From an uncultured Cyclobacteriaceae bacterium (lineage in GTDB: Bacteria > Bacteroidota > Bacteroidia > Cytophagales > Cyclobacteriaceae), in assembly GCA_943788235.1 (NCBI GenBank), contig CALSPM010000006.1:124001-188000 (forward strand): a stretch of 64,000 bases of DNA, given 5' to 3'. Positions 55,855-64,000 of this stretch are shown one piece after another (position 1 is the first letter of the stretch; each line of letters starts with the position of its first letter). The position numbers and the translations under genes were made by a program. The notes beneath the pieces are model-generated. The model saw nothing but the letters and a program-made list of their open reading frames with translations. It made no database searches and had not been told where the DNA came from.

Positions 55855-57018
55855 ATGTTAAATAGGAGGGTTTTAAGAGTTAAGGCCATGCAGTCTTTGT
55901 ATAGCTATTGCTTAATGAAAGTGTCTGTATGCGATCTGATTGAAGAAGAGTTGGTTGCAAAATACGCTTTAGACCCTGCGATGCATGATTTTTCGGATCG
56001 TGAGTTGTTTGAAACCAAACAAAATTTAATTAGGACCTGTTTCAGAAAGAAGTTTGTAGATGAATCGTCGCAGAAGATGGTAGCACTGGATGAGGAAGAT
56101 CTTCAAGAAGTTGAAAATAGCTATCTAAAATATAAAAATCTGATCACGGCAGAGGTAAAAAGCATCAGAAAGAATATGATGGCCGAGCGTGCTCGACTTA
56201 AAAAGTTATATCTAAAAATACTACTACTACCTGTTTCATTTGCCTTTGTGGACAAGCAAGACCAGGATAAAATAAAAAGTAGTCCTGCTAAGTCAGCCCC
56301 GAGTGGAAATTTATCTAGTAACGTGTTGATTGCAAAGATCAAAGAGGATCCTAACTTGTACGAAGCGGCAAAAAAAGAGGAAGTTGAATGGGAAACGGAA
56401 AGTGATGTTGTGGTGCAGTGGTACAAAAATGTTTTGAGGTTAGATGAATTCATGACACGCTTTCAGGAACTCAAAGAGCCCACCCAAGAACAGCAACGAG
56501 AATGTGTACAATACCTATATAAAAAAGTTATTTTTAAAAGTGAGATCATTGGGGACTATTTTGATCAAAATGACTTGAGATGGAATGAAAATAAACTCAT
56601 CATTAGGAGTATGGTTCTCAAAACATTTAAGCATTTTGATTTTGAAAACCTTCTAAAATTACAACCATTGAGTCACAACGAAGATGAAGATTTTGAGTAT
56701 TTTGAAACTTTATTTTCCGAAACGATGAGGCGCGATTATGAGTTGGAAATGATCATTTCTCAAAGAGCGAAAAATTGGGATGCCTCTCGAATGGCCATGA
56801 CTGACTTGGTAATTTTGAAAATGGCTTTAGCAGAAATGATGACCTTTCCGAGCATTCCGATCAAGGTGACCATCAATGAATATATTGAGATATCCAAAAA
56901 TTACAGTACGCCAAGAAGCAAACAATTTGTGAATGGAATTTTGGATGTTTTGGCAAACGAGTTATCTTCGGAGGGTATTATTAAAAAAAGCGGTAGAGGG
57001 TTAATAGATAATAAATAA
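55855..57018 (+). CDS. nusB: Transcription antitermination factor NusB (long Bacteroidota form)
   Basis: RNA-binding partner of NusE in rRNA transcription. The first residues (LNRRVLRVKAMQSLYSY) and the C-terminal domain (about 240-380: ISQRAKNWDASRMAMTDLVILKMALAEM, then VTINEYIEISKNYSTPRSKQFVNGILD) are NusB. The total of 387 residues is far above the about 140 of E. coli, because a charged, helical region (residues about 20-240) is present, as in other Bacteroidota. It is followed by the YtxH gene after seven bases. Confidence 0.92.
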   Translation: MLNRRVLRVKAMQSLYSYCLMKVSVCDLIEEELVAKYALDPAMHDFSDRELFETKQNLIRTCFRKKFVDESSQKMVALDEEDLQEVENSYLKYKNLITAEVKSIRKNMMAERARLKKLYLKILLLPVSFAFVDKQDQDKIKSSPAKSAPSGNLSSNVLIAKIKEDPNLYEAAKKEEVEWETESDVVVQWYKNVLRLDEFMTRFQELKEPTQEQQRECVQYLYKKVIFKSEIIGDYFDQNDLRWNENKLIIRSMVLKTFKHFDFENLLKLQPLSHNEDEDFEYFETLFSETMRRDYELEMIISQRAKNWDASRMAMTDLVILKMALAEMMTFPSIPIKVTINEYIEISKNYSTPRSKQFVNGILDVLANELSSEGIIKKSGRGLIDNK

Positions 57019-57025
57019 AAAAATT

Positions 57026-57328
57026 ATGAGTAAAAATTCAGGAAATTCATTTTTTGCCTTTCTATTCGGTATTTTTGCTGGAAGTATTTTGGGGCTTTTA
57101 TTTGCTCCTGAGAAAGGAACACATACACGCGATCGGCTATCATTCTTGCTAGATAAGTATAAAAAAAGAGTGGAGGAGTTGATGGAAGAGCTTGTAGAGG
57201 GCAAAGATTTAAAAGACAATAAGGCCAAGTCAGAAGGAGAAAAAATCATCGATGACACCAAACAAAAGGCCGAAGAGCTGCTTGATGATGTGAATGGTTT
57301 AATTGATCAGATAAAAAAATCAGATTGA
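57026..57328 (+). CDS. YtxH-domain protein
   Basis: Small 100-residue protein with an N-terminal membrane segment containing glycine zipper-like residues (FLFGIFAGSILGLLFAPEKG), the typical YtxH signature, followed by an amphipathic, charged coiled coil (KKRVEELMEELVEGKDLKD). YtxH proteins are stress-linked membrane proteins of unknown biochemistry. It sits between nusB and the DUF1573 gene on the same strand. Confidence 0.85.
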   Translation: MSKNSGNSFFAFLFGIFAGSILGLLFAPEKGTHTRDRLSFLLDKYKKRVEELMEELVEGKDLKDNKAKSEGEKIIDDTKQKAEELLDDVNGLIDQIKKSD

Positions 57329-57342
57329 TTAAATAACAAAAG

Positions 57343-57365
57343 GGCTATTTTAAGCCACTATTTTT
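57343..57365 (+). terminator. Weak hairpin and T-run after the YtxH gene
   Basis: GGCT and AGCC form a short stem around a six-base loop, with a run of five T beginning four bases beyond. It is weak, with a stem of four base pairs, and may be only an attenuator between the YtxH and DUF1573 genes. Confidence 0.3.
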
Positions 57366-57392
57366 ATAAATTTGAATAAAATTTCAATATAA

Positions 57393-57911
57393 ATGAAAAA
57401 GATAACTAAAATTACATGGATTTTGAGCCTAGCTGTGATGGGTTTCAGTTGTTCGAATAAAGAATTGGAATCACGCCTAGCTAAATTAGAAGGCAAGATG
57501 GCCCAATTAGAGACTAAAAATGGAGTAAGAACTACTCCGGCGGTACCGACTTCAGCCAAAGTGCCGGATGTAAAGCCAGATGGCCCACTTCCGACGTTCA
57601 AATTTTCAGAAGAAAGTTTTGACTTTGGTACCATTACAGAAGGAGACGTAGTAGATCACGTTTTTTCATTCGTCAATGAGGGCGACGCTCCTTTAATCAT
57701 TAGCAGTGCCACTGCTTCTTGCGGATGTACCGTGCCTGTATGGCCTAAAGCACCTATTGCTCCTGGAGAACAAGCAGAGATTAAGGTGCAGTTTAACAGT
57801 AGAAGTAAGCCAGGTGTTCAGAACAAGACGGTAACCGTTACGGCCAATACTTATCCTAAGGTGACCCGCTTGAAAATTAAAGCGAATGTAAACAAGGCAA
57901 ATCCATCATAA
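57393..57911 (+). CDS. DUF1573 lipoprotein
   Basis: Lipoprotein (MGFSC) of 172 residues. A short coiled-coil region (KELESRLAKLEGKMAQLE) leads into a DUF1573 immunoglobulin-like domain (FDFGTITEGDVVDHVFSF, ISSATASCGCTVP, APGEQAEIKVQFNS). DUF1573 domains are of unknown function and common in the Bacteroidota envelope. It precedes yajC by six bases. Conservation of this neighbourhood suggests a link to envelope biogenesis, but that is inference. Confidence 0.88.
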   Translation: MKKITKITWILSLAVMGFSCSNKELESRLAKLEGKMAQLETKNGVRTTPAVPTSAKVPDVKPDGPLPTFKFSEESFDFGTITEGDVVDHVFSFVNEGDAPLIISSATASCGCTVPVWPKAPIAPGEQAEIKVQFNSRSKPGVQNKTVTVTANTYPKVTRLKIKANVNKANPS

Positions 57912-57917
57912 GCCGAT

Positions 57918-58226
57918 ATGTTGGAAATCATATTTTTACAGGCATCAGGAAATAACTATTCTCAATTCATCATGCTGGGAGGTATGGTCGCTATATTTTA
58001 CTTCTTTTTTATTCGTCCACAGCAAAAAAAGCAAAAGGACACCAAAAAATTTATTGAAGCGGTGAAAAAAGGAGATATGGTAGTGACGTTGGGGGGGATA
58101 CATGGAAAAGTATTTTCGGTTGATGAGGCTACGATTACCCTTGATGTAGATCGGGGGAATAAGTTGGTGGTTGAGAAATCATCTCTCTCATTGGATACCA
58201 GTGTTCAATACATATCCAAGAAATAG
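57918..58226 (+). CDS. yajC: Preprotein translocase accessory subunit YajC
   Basis: Small membrane protein associated with SecDF. An N-terminal helix (FIMLGGMVAIFYFFFIRPQQKK) carries the family RPQxKK boundary, followed by GDMVVTLGGIHGKV and VDEATITLDV, typical of YajC. At 102 residues it is normal. It lies between the DUF1573 and YbbR-like genes on the same strand. Confidence 0.95.
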   Translation: MLEIIFLQASGNNYSQFIMLGGMVAIFYFFFIRPQQKKQKDTKKFIEAVKKGDMVVTLGGIHGKVFSVDEATITLDVDRGNKLVVEKSSLSLDTSVQYISKK

Positions 58227-58241
58227 CTTAGGTATGATTTG

Positions 58242-59180
58242 ATGATCAACTTCAATAAGTTCACAAATAACTGGAAGGTAGTATTGATCTCCATCATGGG
58301 GGCTGCTACCTTTTGGCTTTTTAGGGCACTGAATAAGTCACATAGTGCGCTGATCAGTTATCCAATTGAATTCGTTTTTAATGTAGACAGCACTGTAGTC
58401 ATGAATTCGCTGCCAACTACGATTAAAATAGATGTCAGCAGTGGCGGCTGGAATTTATTCAGAAGGACGTTGATATTTAGTATTGACCCTATCAAGGTAG
58501 AACTAGATAATCCCTCCGAAGTCAATTTTCTGACCAAATCATTTTTGAGCCCAATTGTTGAGGATCAGTTAAAAGGGCTTACTATAAACTATATTGTTAC
58601 AGATACTTTATTCCTTAGCATTGAACGAAAGATAACGAAGCAGATGATATTAAAGGTAGATAGCTTGAGCTTACCCCTTGAAGAAGATTATCAACTTATG
58701 TCTAATATAACCATTCAACCTGACCATGTTGTGTTGACCGGACCTAAATCTATTATTAACTCTTTTGAATCAGATTTCTACATTACCCTAGACGAGAATA
58801 ATATCGATGAGGATTTTAATGGTAGGGTAGAAGTTCCCATAGTATTTGAAGACCTCATTCAATCTTATCCTAGTGAGGTCAATGTGAGTTTTGAGGTGGA
58901 TAAGTTTAAAAATGTTAAGATAGGGGTTCCAATTATCTTGCAGAATTTCCCTTCCAATCGAGTGACTACGCTGCTAGATTCTATAGTAGATGTGACCTAT
59001 AGGGTCAAGGAGTCTTTTAAAGAGGATTTTTCGTCAGAGGATTTTTATGTAGTCTTAGATTATGATTTTTTAAAAACAGATTCTTTGGGTGTACCCGTAC
59101 TGATCAAGTATCCTGATACCTTGCGAATCGTGAATATAGACTCCCAAAAAGTGAGATTTCGGTACGAAAATGAGGAATAG
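58242..59180 (+). CDS. YbbR-like/CdaR-family membrane protein
   Basis: Protein with one N-terminal membrane segment (WKVVLISIMGAATFWLF) and YbbR-like repeat domains (SYPIEFVFNVDSTVVMN, then LTGPKSIINSFES and VPIVFEDL). In Firmicutes YbbR/CdaR regulates the di-AMP cyclase, but no such gene is adjacent here, and in Bacteroidota the role is not established. ATG 58242 follows an in-frame TTG at 58239. The end overlaps coaE by 11 bases. Confidence 0.85.
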   Translation: MINFNKFTNNWKVVLISIMGAATFWLFRALNKSHSALISYPIEFVFNVDSTVVMNSLPTTIKIDVSSGGWNLFRRTLIFSIDPIKVELDNPSEVNFLTKSFLSPIVEDQLKGLTINYIVTDTLFLSIERKITKQMILKVDSLSLPLEEDYQLMSNITIQPDHVVLTGPKSIINSFESDFYITLDENNIDEDFNGRVEVPIVFEDLIQSYPSEVNVSFEVDKFKNVKIGVPIILQNFPSNRVTTLLDSIVDVTYRVKESFKEDFSSEDFYVVLDYDFLKTDSLGVPVLIKYPDTLRIVNIDSQKVRFRYENEE

Positions 59181-59775
59181 TCCGTTATTGATAGGTATTA
59201 CTGGGGGGATCGGGAGTGGTAAGAGCCTGATAAGTAGTATTTTTAATAAACTGGGGCTACCAGTGTATGATGCCGATAGACGAGCCAAATGGCTGATGGC
59301 TCATGACCCAAATATTAAGTCTCAACTGATTGAATTATTGGGCTCAGAAAGTTATACTGAGCAAGGATTAAATAGGTCCTTCATTGCACGTAAATCTTTT
59401 AATAACGAAAAGATTTTAGCTCGATTAAATGCGATGGTTCATCCAGAAGTAGGCGCTGACTTTACTAGATGGGTAGCATTGCATGATTCCAGTCCAGTTT
59501 TATTAAAAGAATCAGCCTTAATTTTTGAAACCTCTTCACACACTGAATTAGACCAAATTATTTTGGTTTTGTCACCAAGTGCACTGAGAATTAAAAGAGT
59601 TTTGACTCGTGATTTACATCGAGATAAGAAAGATATTAAAGCGATTATATCTCTCCAGTTGCCAGCGGCAGAAACTAGTTTATTGGCACATTTCATTATC
59701 AATAATGATGAAAGAAACTTATTACTTCCCCAGATCTTGAGTATTCATAAAGCGTTGATAGCTCAGGTGAGTTGA
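59170..59775 (+). CDS. coaE: Dephospho-CoA kinase
   Basis: Final enzyme of CoA synthesis, phosphorylating dephospho-CoA. Walker A is GITGGIGSGKS, followed by LGLPVYDADRRAK (the substrate Asp region) and a late HPEVGADF block. At 201 residues it is standard. It ends the plus-strand core run and faces the WG-repeat gene on the other strand, 18 bases away; no terminator hairpin is visible in that short gap. Confidence 0.95.
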   Translation: MRNSPLLIGITGGIGSGKSLISSIFNKLGLPVYDADRRAKWLMAHDPNIKSQLIELLGSESYTEQGLNRSFIARKSFNNEKILARLNAMVHPEVGADFTRWVALHDSSPVLLKESALIFETSSHTELDQIILVLSPSALRIKRVLTRDLHRDKKDIKAIISLQLPAAETSLLAHFIINNDERNLLLPQILSIHKALIAQVS

Positions 59776-59793
59776 TTGTAAAGTGCTAATTTT

Positions 59794-62400
59794 TCAGAAG
59801 TCACAAACTATTTGCTCATATTCATGGGGTCTATATGCTTGAGAATGTATGAGATTACCACTAAAATCCTTGGTAATTATGATGTGGAAAGGAGCGGATG
59901 CGATAAATATTTCGAATTGAAAGAGGGGTTTTTTCTGATTTGAAATAGATCGAATGGCATCGTACTCAGCAGGATAATGAATAGATTGGTCCCCATAAAT
60001 GAGTCCAAATTTATTATTTTTTAAATAACGAAATACATTATCAGTGATTTGTGTATAAGTGTTTATTCCTTTTAGGATATTTTTTTGATGATCAGTTATA
60101 AGGGACCAGCTGCTATCTGTTTGTACCCAAAATAAGGAATCATTGAGGCTTATTATATTTTGATATTTAAAGTCAATGACCACAACACCCTCACGGTTTA
60201 TTAATCCTTTAAATGATCTTTTTTTCGTTAAATAATAAGGACCCAACCGCTGAGATACACCTTCGTATTGATCAGAGAGCTCAATGTTATGATTTAAATC
60301 AAATCCTTTTATCTTTCCATTTTTTAGTAATTGTGCGAGTTGATTTTTTTGCTCAATAAAATCATATTCAATGGGAATGATCACATTCCCTTTTTGATCC
60401 AATACACCTTGCTTACCTTTAAGAGTAATTTTAAAGAGAGAATCTGTTAGTAGATCTATTTGATCAAAACTACCCTTGAACATTAGCTTACCTTCTTTAT
60501 TGTAGATTTCCCGTGCATTTTTATGGGTTTTGAGTAAATAACGGGCCCTTACTTTTCCTTGACCATCACGAGACAGCAGACTGTTTACGGTAACTTCTTT
60601 ATTTATAAGAATCGATTGCTCATTGTGGAAGAGTACATAGGAAGAATCAGAATCACGAATGACCAATGCCAATTCACGTAAGGATTGAATGGAATCTACC
60701 TTGATAAATGCATCCTTCGGTTTGATTAAGTACCAATGAATTTTTTTGAGGCCCAACCAGGGCTGATGGTCAATGAGATCTTCAAAAACATTTGTACCCA
60801 AATCTTTAATGATTTGCTTATGATATATCTTATAATCTGATATGCCTTGCGTATAATGATAGGTATCACCAACATAAATATCACGGTCTGCTTCCCAAGG
60901 TATGAGGAAGTTCATATTACTTTCAAGCAAGGCTTGTTTGGTTTCATGATAAAGTAGTATTAAAGAATCATTGATCAACTCATAGTCATCTGCTAAAAAA
61001 TTAGGAGTTAGTTGTTTTTTTTCGATGCCTTTTTGAACAAAAGATAGGTGATGAAAGGCGATTTCCTCCCCCACACGAAACGCCCAAAAATTGCCTACCG
61101 TATTGATCTCATCATAAGTGAAGGGAGTGAGTATTTTACCCGTATAGGTAGCCAATGCCCAGCCCTCTTCTCTTCTGATCTTGAGCCATCGTCCCCCTAC
61201 AATTGCGGCGTCTATGAGTTTATCGAACAGTAATTTTCCTGACTTATGGATGATTTTTATTTGTGTGGATTCTTTGATTTTTACAAATCCAAAGCCCAGG
61301 TCCTCATAAGTGATCATGGGGCCTGAATAGATGGAAGTACCCGCTCTGTTGATCAGTTGCTTCATTCCGGAGGCACTGCTGACCCCTATAATGTCGCCTT
61401 GTAATGTTTGGCAAAGCAGCTCCTGCTTTAAAAGGGAGTGATACTTAGGGTTTAAGATAGGGGTTCCTTCTAAATTCATGAAGCCAATTTTTCCATGTTC
61501 TAAGAAAGGCAATAGTGGTTGCGCATTTAATTGAGAAATGACCTGTAGCGAATCTATCTTTTCTTCGAATGCAGGGAAAGCAGAAAGCTTAAAAAATACT
61601 TCTGGGCTCATATGGTATAAAATCGATAACAATTCCTCGTTGTGTGGGCTTTGAGGATAGTTTTGTAGATGATCTAAAAAATAATGGGATGTATTAAGGT
61701 CTAATGTTCGCTCGAAAATAACATCGATGGCTGCGGTTACATATCGAGAGTTTGGGTACTCATTGATAAATTTTTTAAATTCATTAAGGTCATTATTTGC
61801 TGTTTTTTCTTCATAAAGGAGCCGTTCGTAATGGGCTTGTGCACGTTCTGAAAATCTGGATGTGGAATATACCTTTACATAATTTTCATAGGATTTCCAG
61901 TTATGAATCTGTGTTACCGAATCAAAAGCTAAGCTATCGATATTATAGAAGAATTCTTCGCTATAAGCGCTTTTGGGATATAACGAAAGAAAATAATGAA
62001 AGGCATCCAGCGTATAGCGGGATAAGGTTTTTTCATAGGTTTGATTTTCGATGTCAGTATTGGTTTTCTCGATATCAAGGAGGCTAAATGAATCCATGAT
62101 AAAAGTTAATTTTATTTTTTCATCTGCCCGTTGAAAATCAACAACCGCCCGTTGGGCATAAATGCGGGCTTGATCTAGGTCATAGTATTCGGGAAGGCTA
62201 TCGCAAGACAATAGTCGGGCATACATCCACCGACTACCCGGATTAATGGAATCTTTAGAAATTTGACTTTCTAGGAGTTCCTTAGCTTTTGCGACATCCT
62301 TTCTTTCAAGTGCTCTGAATACACGCTTGAGATCCTGAGCGTTCACCATGAGATGAGGGATCAGTAGGAATAAAAAGCAAATAATTTTAACAAAATTCAT
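59794..62400 (-). CDS. WG-repeat protein, exported
   Basis: Exported protein of 868 residues. ATG 62400 is chosen because it starts a signal peptide (FVKIICFLFLLIPHLMVNAQ). Residues about 20-280 look like TPR-type helical repeats (KAKELLESQISK, QARIYAQRAVVDFQRADEK). From about 300, WG-type repeats follow (GKIGFMNLEGTPILNPKYHSL, GFVKIKESTQIKIIH, GKQGVLDQKGNVIIPIEYDF, FKGLINREGVVVIDFKYQNI, KFGLIYGDQSIHYPAEYDAI). Such repeats form a propeller-like, surface or periplasmic fold of unknown function and are frequent in Bacteroidota. It follows dinB after 88 bases. Confidence 0.82.
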   Translation of the reverse strand: MNFVKIICFLFLLIPHLMVNAQDLKRVFRALERKDVAKAKELLESQISKDSINPGSRWMYARLLSCDSLPEYYDLDQARIYAQRAVVDFQRADEKIKLTFIMDSFSLLDIEKTNTDIENQTYEKTLSRYTLDAFHYFLSLYPKSAYSEEFFYNIDSLAFDSVTQIHNWKSYENYVKVYSTSRFSERAQAHYERLLYEEKTANNDLNEFKKFINEYPNSRYVTAAIDVIFERTLDLNTSHYFLDHLQNYPQSPHNEELLSILYHMSPEVFFKLSAFPAFEEKIDSLQVISQLNAQPLLPFLEHGKIGFMNLEGTPILNPKYHSLLKQELLCQTLQGDIIGVSSASGMKQLINRAGTSIYSGPMITYEDLGFGFVKIKESTQIKIIHKSGKLLFDKLIDAAIVGGRWLKIRREEGWALATYTGKILTPFTYDEINTVGNFWAFRVGEEIAFHHLSFVQKGIEKKQLTPNFLADDYELINDSLILLYHETKQALLESNMNFLIPWEADRDIYVGDTYHYTQGISDYKIYHKQIIKDLGTNVFEDLIDHQPWLGLKKIHWYLIKPKDAFIKVDSIQSLRELALVIRDSDSSYVLFHNEQSILINKEVTVNSLLSRDGQGKVRARYLLKTHKNAREIYNKEGKLMFKGSFDQIDLLTDSLFKITLKGKQGVLDQKGNVIIPIEYDFIEQKNQLAQLLKNGKIKGFDLNHNIELSDQYEGVSQRLGPYYLTKKRSFKGLINREGVVVIDFKYQNIISLNDSLFWVQTDSSWSLITDHQKNILKGINTYTQITDNVFRYLKNNKFGLIYGDQSIHYPAEYDAIRSISNQKKPLFQFEIFIASAPFHIIITKDFSGNLIHSQAYRPHEYEQIVCDF

Positions 62401-62488
62401 TTCTGGTATAAAATTACATATTTGAGTCAAGTCCTTCGAGGAACCTCATGAAAACCTTTGGTAGTTTAGTAAAACTTACCTTTTATCG

Positions 62489-63715
62489 TTAGGAACGACG
62501 ATTAGCAAGTAGTGGAGGAGGTCCTCCCGTGAATGGGTTCCATCTACTAATGGTTTTAGCGCCAAAGCCAGAAGCACGCATAACCAGGCGGTCTCCGTAT
62601 TTATCTCTAATCTTATCCATGGCTTGATATAGATTGAACATATTTTCAGAATCTTCAAATAGATGAATTTGATGACCCCCACCTACCAGATGACTGAACT
62701 TGACGCCTATCAATCGCACCAGAAGCCTTTTTTGATAGAGTTTTTCGTACAATGTCATCACGATGGGTAAAATGACTTGATCTGAAGCGCTATACGGAAT
62801 TCTTTTTTGTATTGTATAGGTTTGAAAGTCTGAATATCGAAGTTTTATGGTGACACAAGCCGTCAGTTTATTACCCCTACGCAATTGAAAAATAAGATTT
62901 TCTGCCATAGCTGTCAGTAAGGACTTTAGCTTACCGATGTCTGTAGTATCTACATTGAAGGTGCGTTCTGTAGATATGGATTTGCGCTCTTGATAAGAGA
63001 TGACTGGGCTAAGATCTATGCCATGTGCTTTTTTCCAAAGTCCAGTGCCATTTTTACCCAATACTTTGCTGATCATATTGACTGGCATTTCTTGAAGGGT
63101 TTGAATTTTTCGAATGCCTAAGTCACATAATATACGATAGGTTTTTTCTCCTACCATAGGGATTTTCCTAATAGACAAGGGGGCTAAAAAGGGCTTTTCA
63201 TGTCCTTTGAAAATACTGAGTTGGTTATTGGGCTTGGCTTCGCTGGTAGCTATTTTAGAAACCGTCTTATTGGAAGATAATCCAAAGGAGATAGGAAGAC
63301 CCGTTTCTTTTATGATTTTTTGACGTAATTCAGAAGAAAAATTTTGGCAACTATAAAATTTATCTACGCCAGTCAAATCAATATAGAATTCATCAATTGA
63401 ACTTTTTTCATAAATAGGCACTGCCTCTCGGATGATGTCCGTGACATTTTGGGAATGTTTGGAATAAGTTTCTGAATTACCTCTTAATACGATGGCCTCA
63501 GGACAAAGTCTTTTAGCCATTTTCATGGGCATGGCCGAGTGGATCCCAAAATGTCGAGCCTCATAACTGCAAGAAGCAACGATGCCTCGATCAGAAACAC
63601 CTCCAATCAAGATAGGTTTACCTATAAGTCGGCTATTGATCAAGCGCTCACAAGAGATAAAAAAAGTATCCAAATCAATGTGCATAATGTTTCGAGGGGC
63701 GGTTTCTTGTATCAT
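62489..63715 (-). CDS. dinB: Y-family DNA polymerase (DinB-like)
   Basis: Error-prone translesion polymerase of 408 residues. The Y-family active site is visible as HIDLDTFFISCE (metal Asp and steric residues), VASCSYEAR and SSIDEFYIDLT (catalytic Asp-Glu), then a thumb with IPMVGEKTYRILCDLGI and a little-finger domain. Its ATG lies one base after the stop of the preceding polymerase gene, so the two are co-transcribed. The C-terminus is short (SRWNPFTGGPPP), and I cannot identify a beta-clamp motif with confidence. Confidence 0.92.
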   Translation of the reverse strand: MIQETAPRNIMHIDLDTFFISCERLINSRLIGKPILIGGVSDRGIVASCSYEARHFGIHSAMPMKMAKRLCPEAIVLRGNSETYSKHSQNVTDIIREAVPIYEKSSIDEFYIDLTGVDKFYSCQNFSSELRQKIIKETGLPISFGLSSNKTVSKIATSEAKPNNQLSIFKGHEKPFLAPLSIRKIPMVGEKTYRILCDLGIRKIQTLQEMPVNMISKVLGKNGTGLWKKAHGIDLSPVISYQERKSISTERTFNVDTTDIGKLKSLLTAMAENLIFQLRRGNKLTACVTIKLRYSDFQTYTIQKRIPYSASDQVILPIVMTLYEKLYQKRLLVRLIGVKFSHLVGGGHQIHLFEDSENMFNLYQAMDKIRDKYGDRLVMRASGFGAKTISRWNPFTGGPPPLLANRRS

Positions 63716-63716
63716 A

Positions 63717-64000
63717 TTATGTGGTTATTTCTCCTTTTTTTAAATCAGTATATCTAGGATCTTCTACAATAGGCAAAAAATCCATTTGATTTATATTGAT
63801 ATGTATACAATCGAATTCTTCCATAACGACCCCTTTTAGTAGGTAACTACCTCTGCCTCTAAAAGGATATTGAATAGTGCTTTGAGGGAAATGAACGGTA
63901 TCGATGAAATGACCGGTATGATCTAAAAAATTTCCAAACTGCATAAGGGCGCCAGTGTTTGTTCTTGTTTTCTTGTAGGTAACTAAATACCCGTATACAA
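63717..64000 (-). CDS. DNA polymerase III alpha-type subunit, C-terminal fragment (5' end outside the window)
   Basis: The open frame continues off the window edge. The visible 94 residues include YGYLVTYKKTRTNTGALMQF, GNFLD, TVHFPQSTIQYPFRGRGSY and a final VEDPRYTD, matching the C-terminal beta-fold end of DnaE-type subunits. The tail ends soon after DPRYTD. Pairing with dinB suggests a second, ImuC/DnaE2-like polymerase rather than the replicative one, but without the N-terminus this is inference. Confidence 0.85.
   Translation of the reverse strand, partial: VYGYLVTYKKTRTNTGALMQFGNFLDHTGHFIDTVHFPQSTIQYPFRGRGSYLLKGVVMEEFDCIHININQMDFLPIVEDPRYTDLKKGEITT

Noticed and set aside
1-64000. tRNA, rRNA, CRISPR array, insertion sequence or prophage
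   Set aside because: No cloverleaf, repeat-spacer pattern, transposase or phage gene could be recognised in the window.

Overview
The window is low-GC DNA from a Bacteroidota bacterium, most likely of the Cytophagales (Cyclobacteriaceae-like). Evidence is the SusC/SusD pair with a FecR anti-sigma factor, the many lipoproteins, and Bacteroidota-type housekeeping families (DUF4293, BatD, a long NusB, and the YtxH-DUF1573-YajC-YbbR-CoaE order). The assignment rests on recognised families and gene order, not on a search.

Layout. (1) 1-32.4 kb is a polysaccharide utilisation locus (PUL). A tail of an unrecognised gene is followed by a plus-strand run (262-17009): sulfatase, GH97, GH3 with a PA14 insert, serine hydrolase, alpha/beta esterase, sulfatase, sialate-type O-acetylesterase, sulfatase with a C-terminal module, and a sulfatase-esterase fusion. 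A minus-strand SGNH hydrolase (17.1-17.8 kb) and a plus-strand GH13-sulfatase pair (18.0-22.0 kb) follow. Minus-strand lgt (22.1-23.2 kb) separates these from the uptake operon FecR-SusC-SusD-DUF5004-DUF4961-GH43 (23.3-32.4 kb). (2) 32.5-38.8 kb is housekeeping on the plus strand: batD, aroC, a dicarboxylate/amino-acid symporter, an Nfu-type Fe-S carrier and an FAD oxidoreductase. (3) 38.9-54.6 kb is mixed-strand: a sugar-dehydrogenase-like lipoprotein, a giant FAD/Fe-S oxidoreductase, an acyltransferase, htpG, truA and two half-ABC exporters that look like the two halves of one heterodimer. (4) 54.7-59.8 kb is a plus-strand core run: leucine-type dehydrogenase, nusB, YtxH, DUF1573, yajC, YbbR-like and coaE. 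(5) 59.8-64 kb is a minus-strand WG-repeat protein, then dinB preceded by the end of a DnaE-type polymerase gene.

How the PUL could work (inference): SusC/SusD import oligosaccharides. Five CxPSR sulfatases, about five esterase-like enzymes and GH97, GH3, GH13 and GH43 enzymes strip and cleave them. The SusC has an STN signalling domain and FecR sits next to it, so induction is probably by trans-envelope signalling, but no ECF sigma gene is adjacent. The enzyme mix points to a sulfated, O-acylated glycan with alpha-glucosyl-type and xylosyl/arabinosyl-type linkages. No known PUL substrate is matched with confidence.

Quality note: at least eight single-base frame disruptions lie between about 24.5 and 38.1 kb (susC, the DUF5004 and DUF4961 genes, batD, aroC, the symporter twice, the FAD oxidoreductase). 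I see none in the other 50 kb. Most are in short homopolymers, so consensus errors are more likely than gene decay. No rRNA, tRNA, CRISPR array or insertion sequence was recognised. No gene-free stretch exceeds 300 bases; the longest is 44897-45171.
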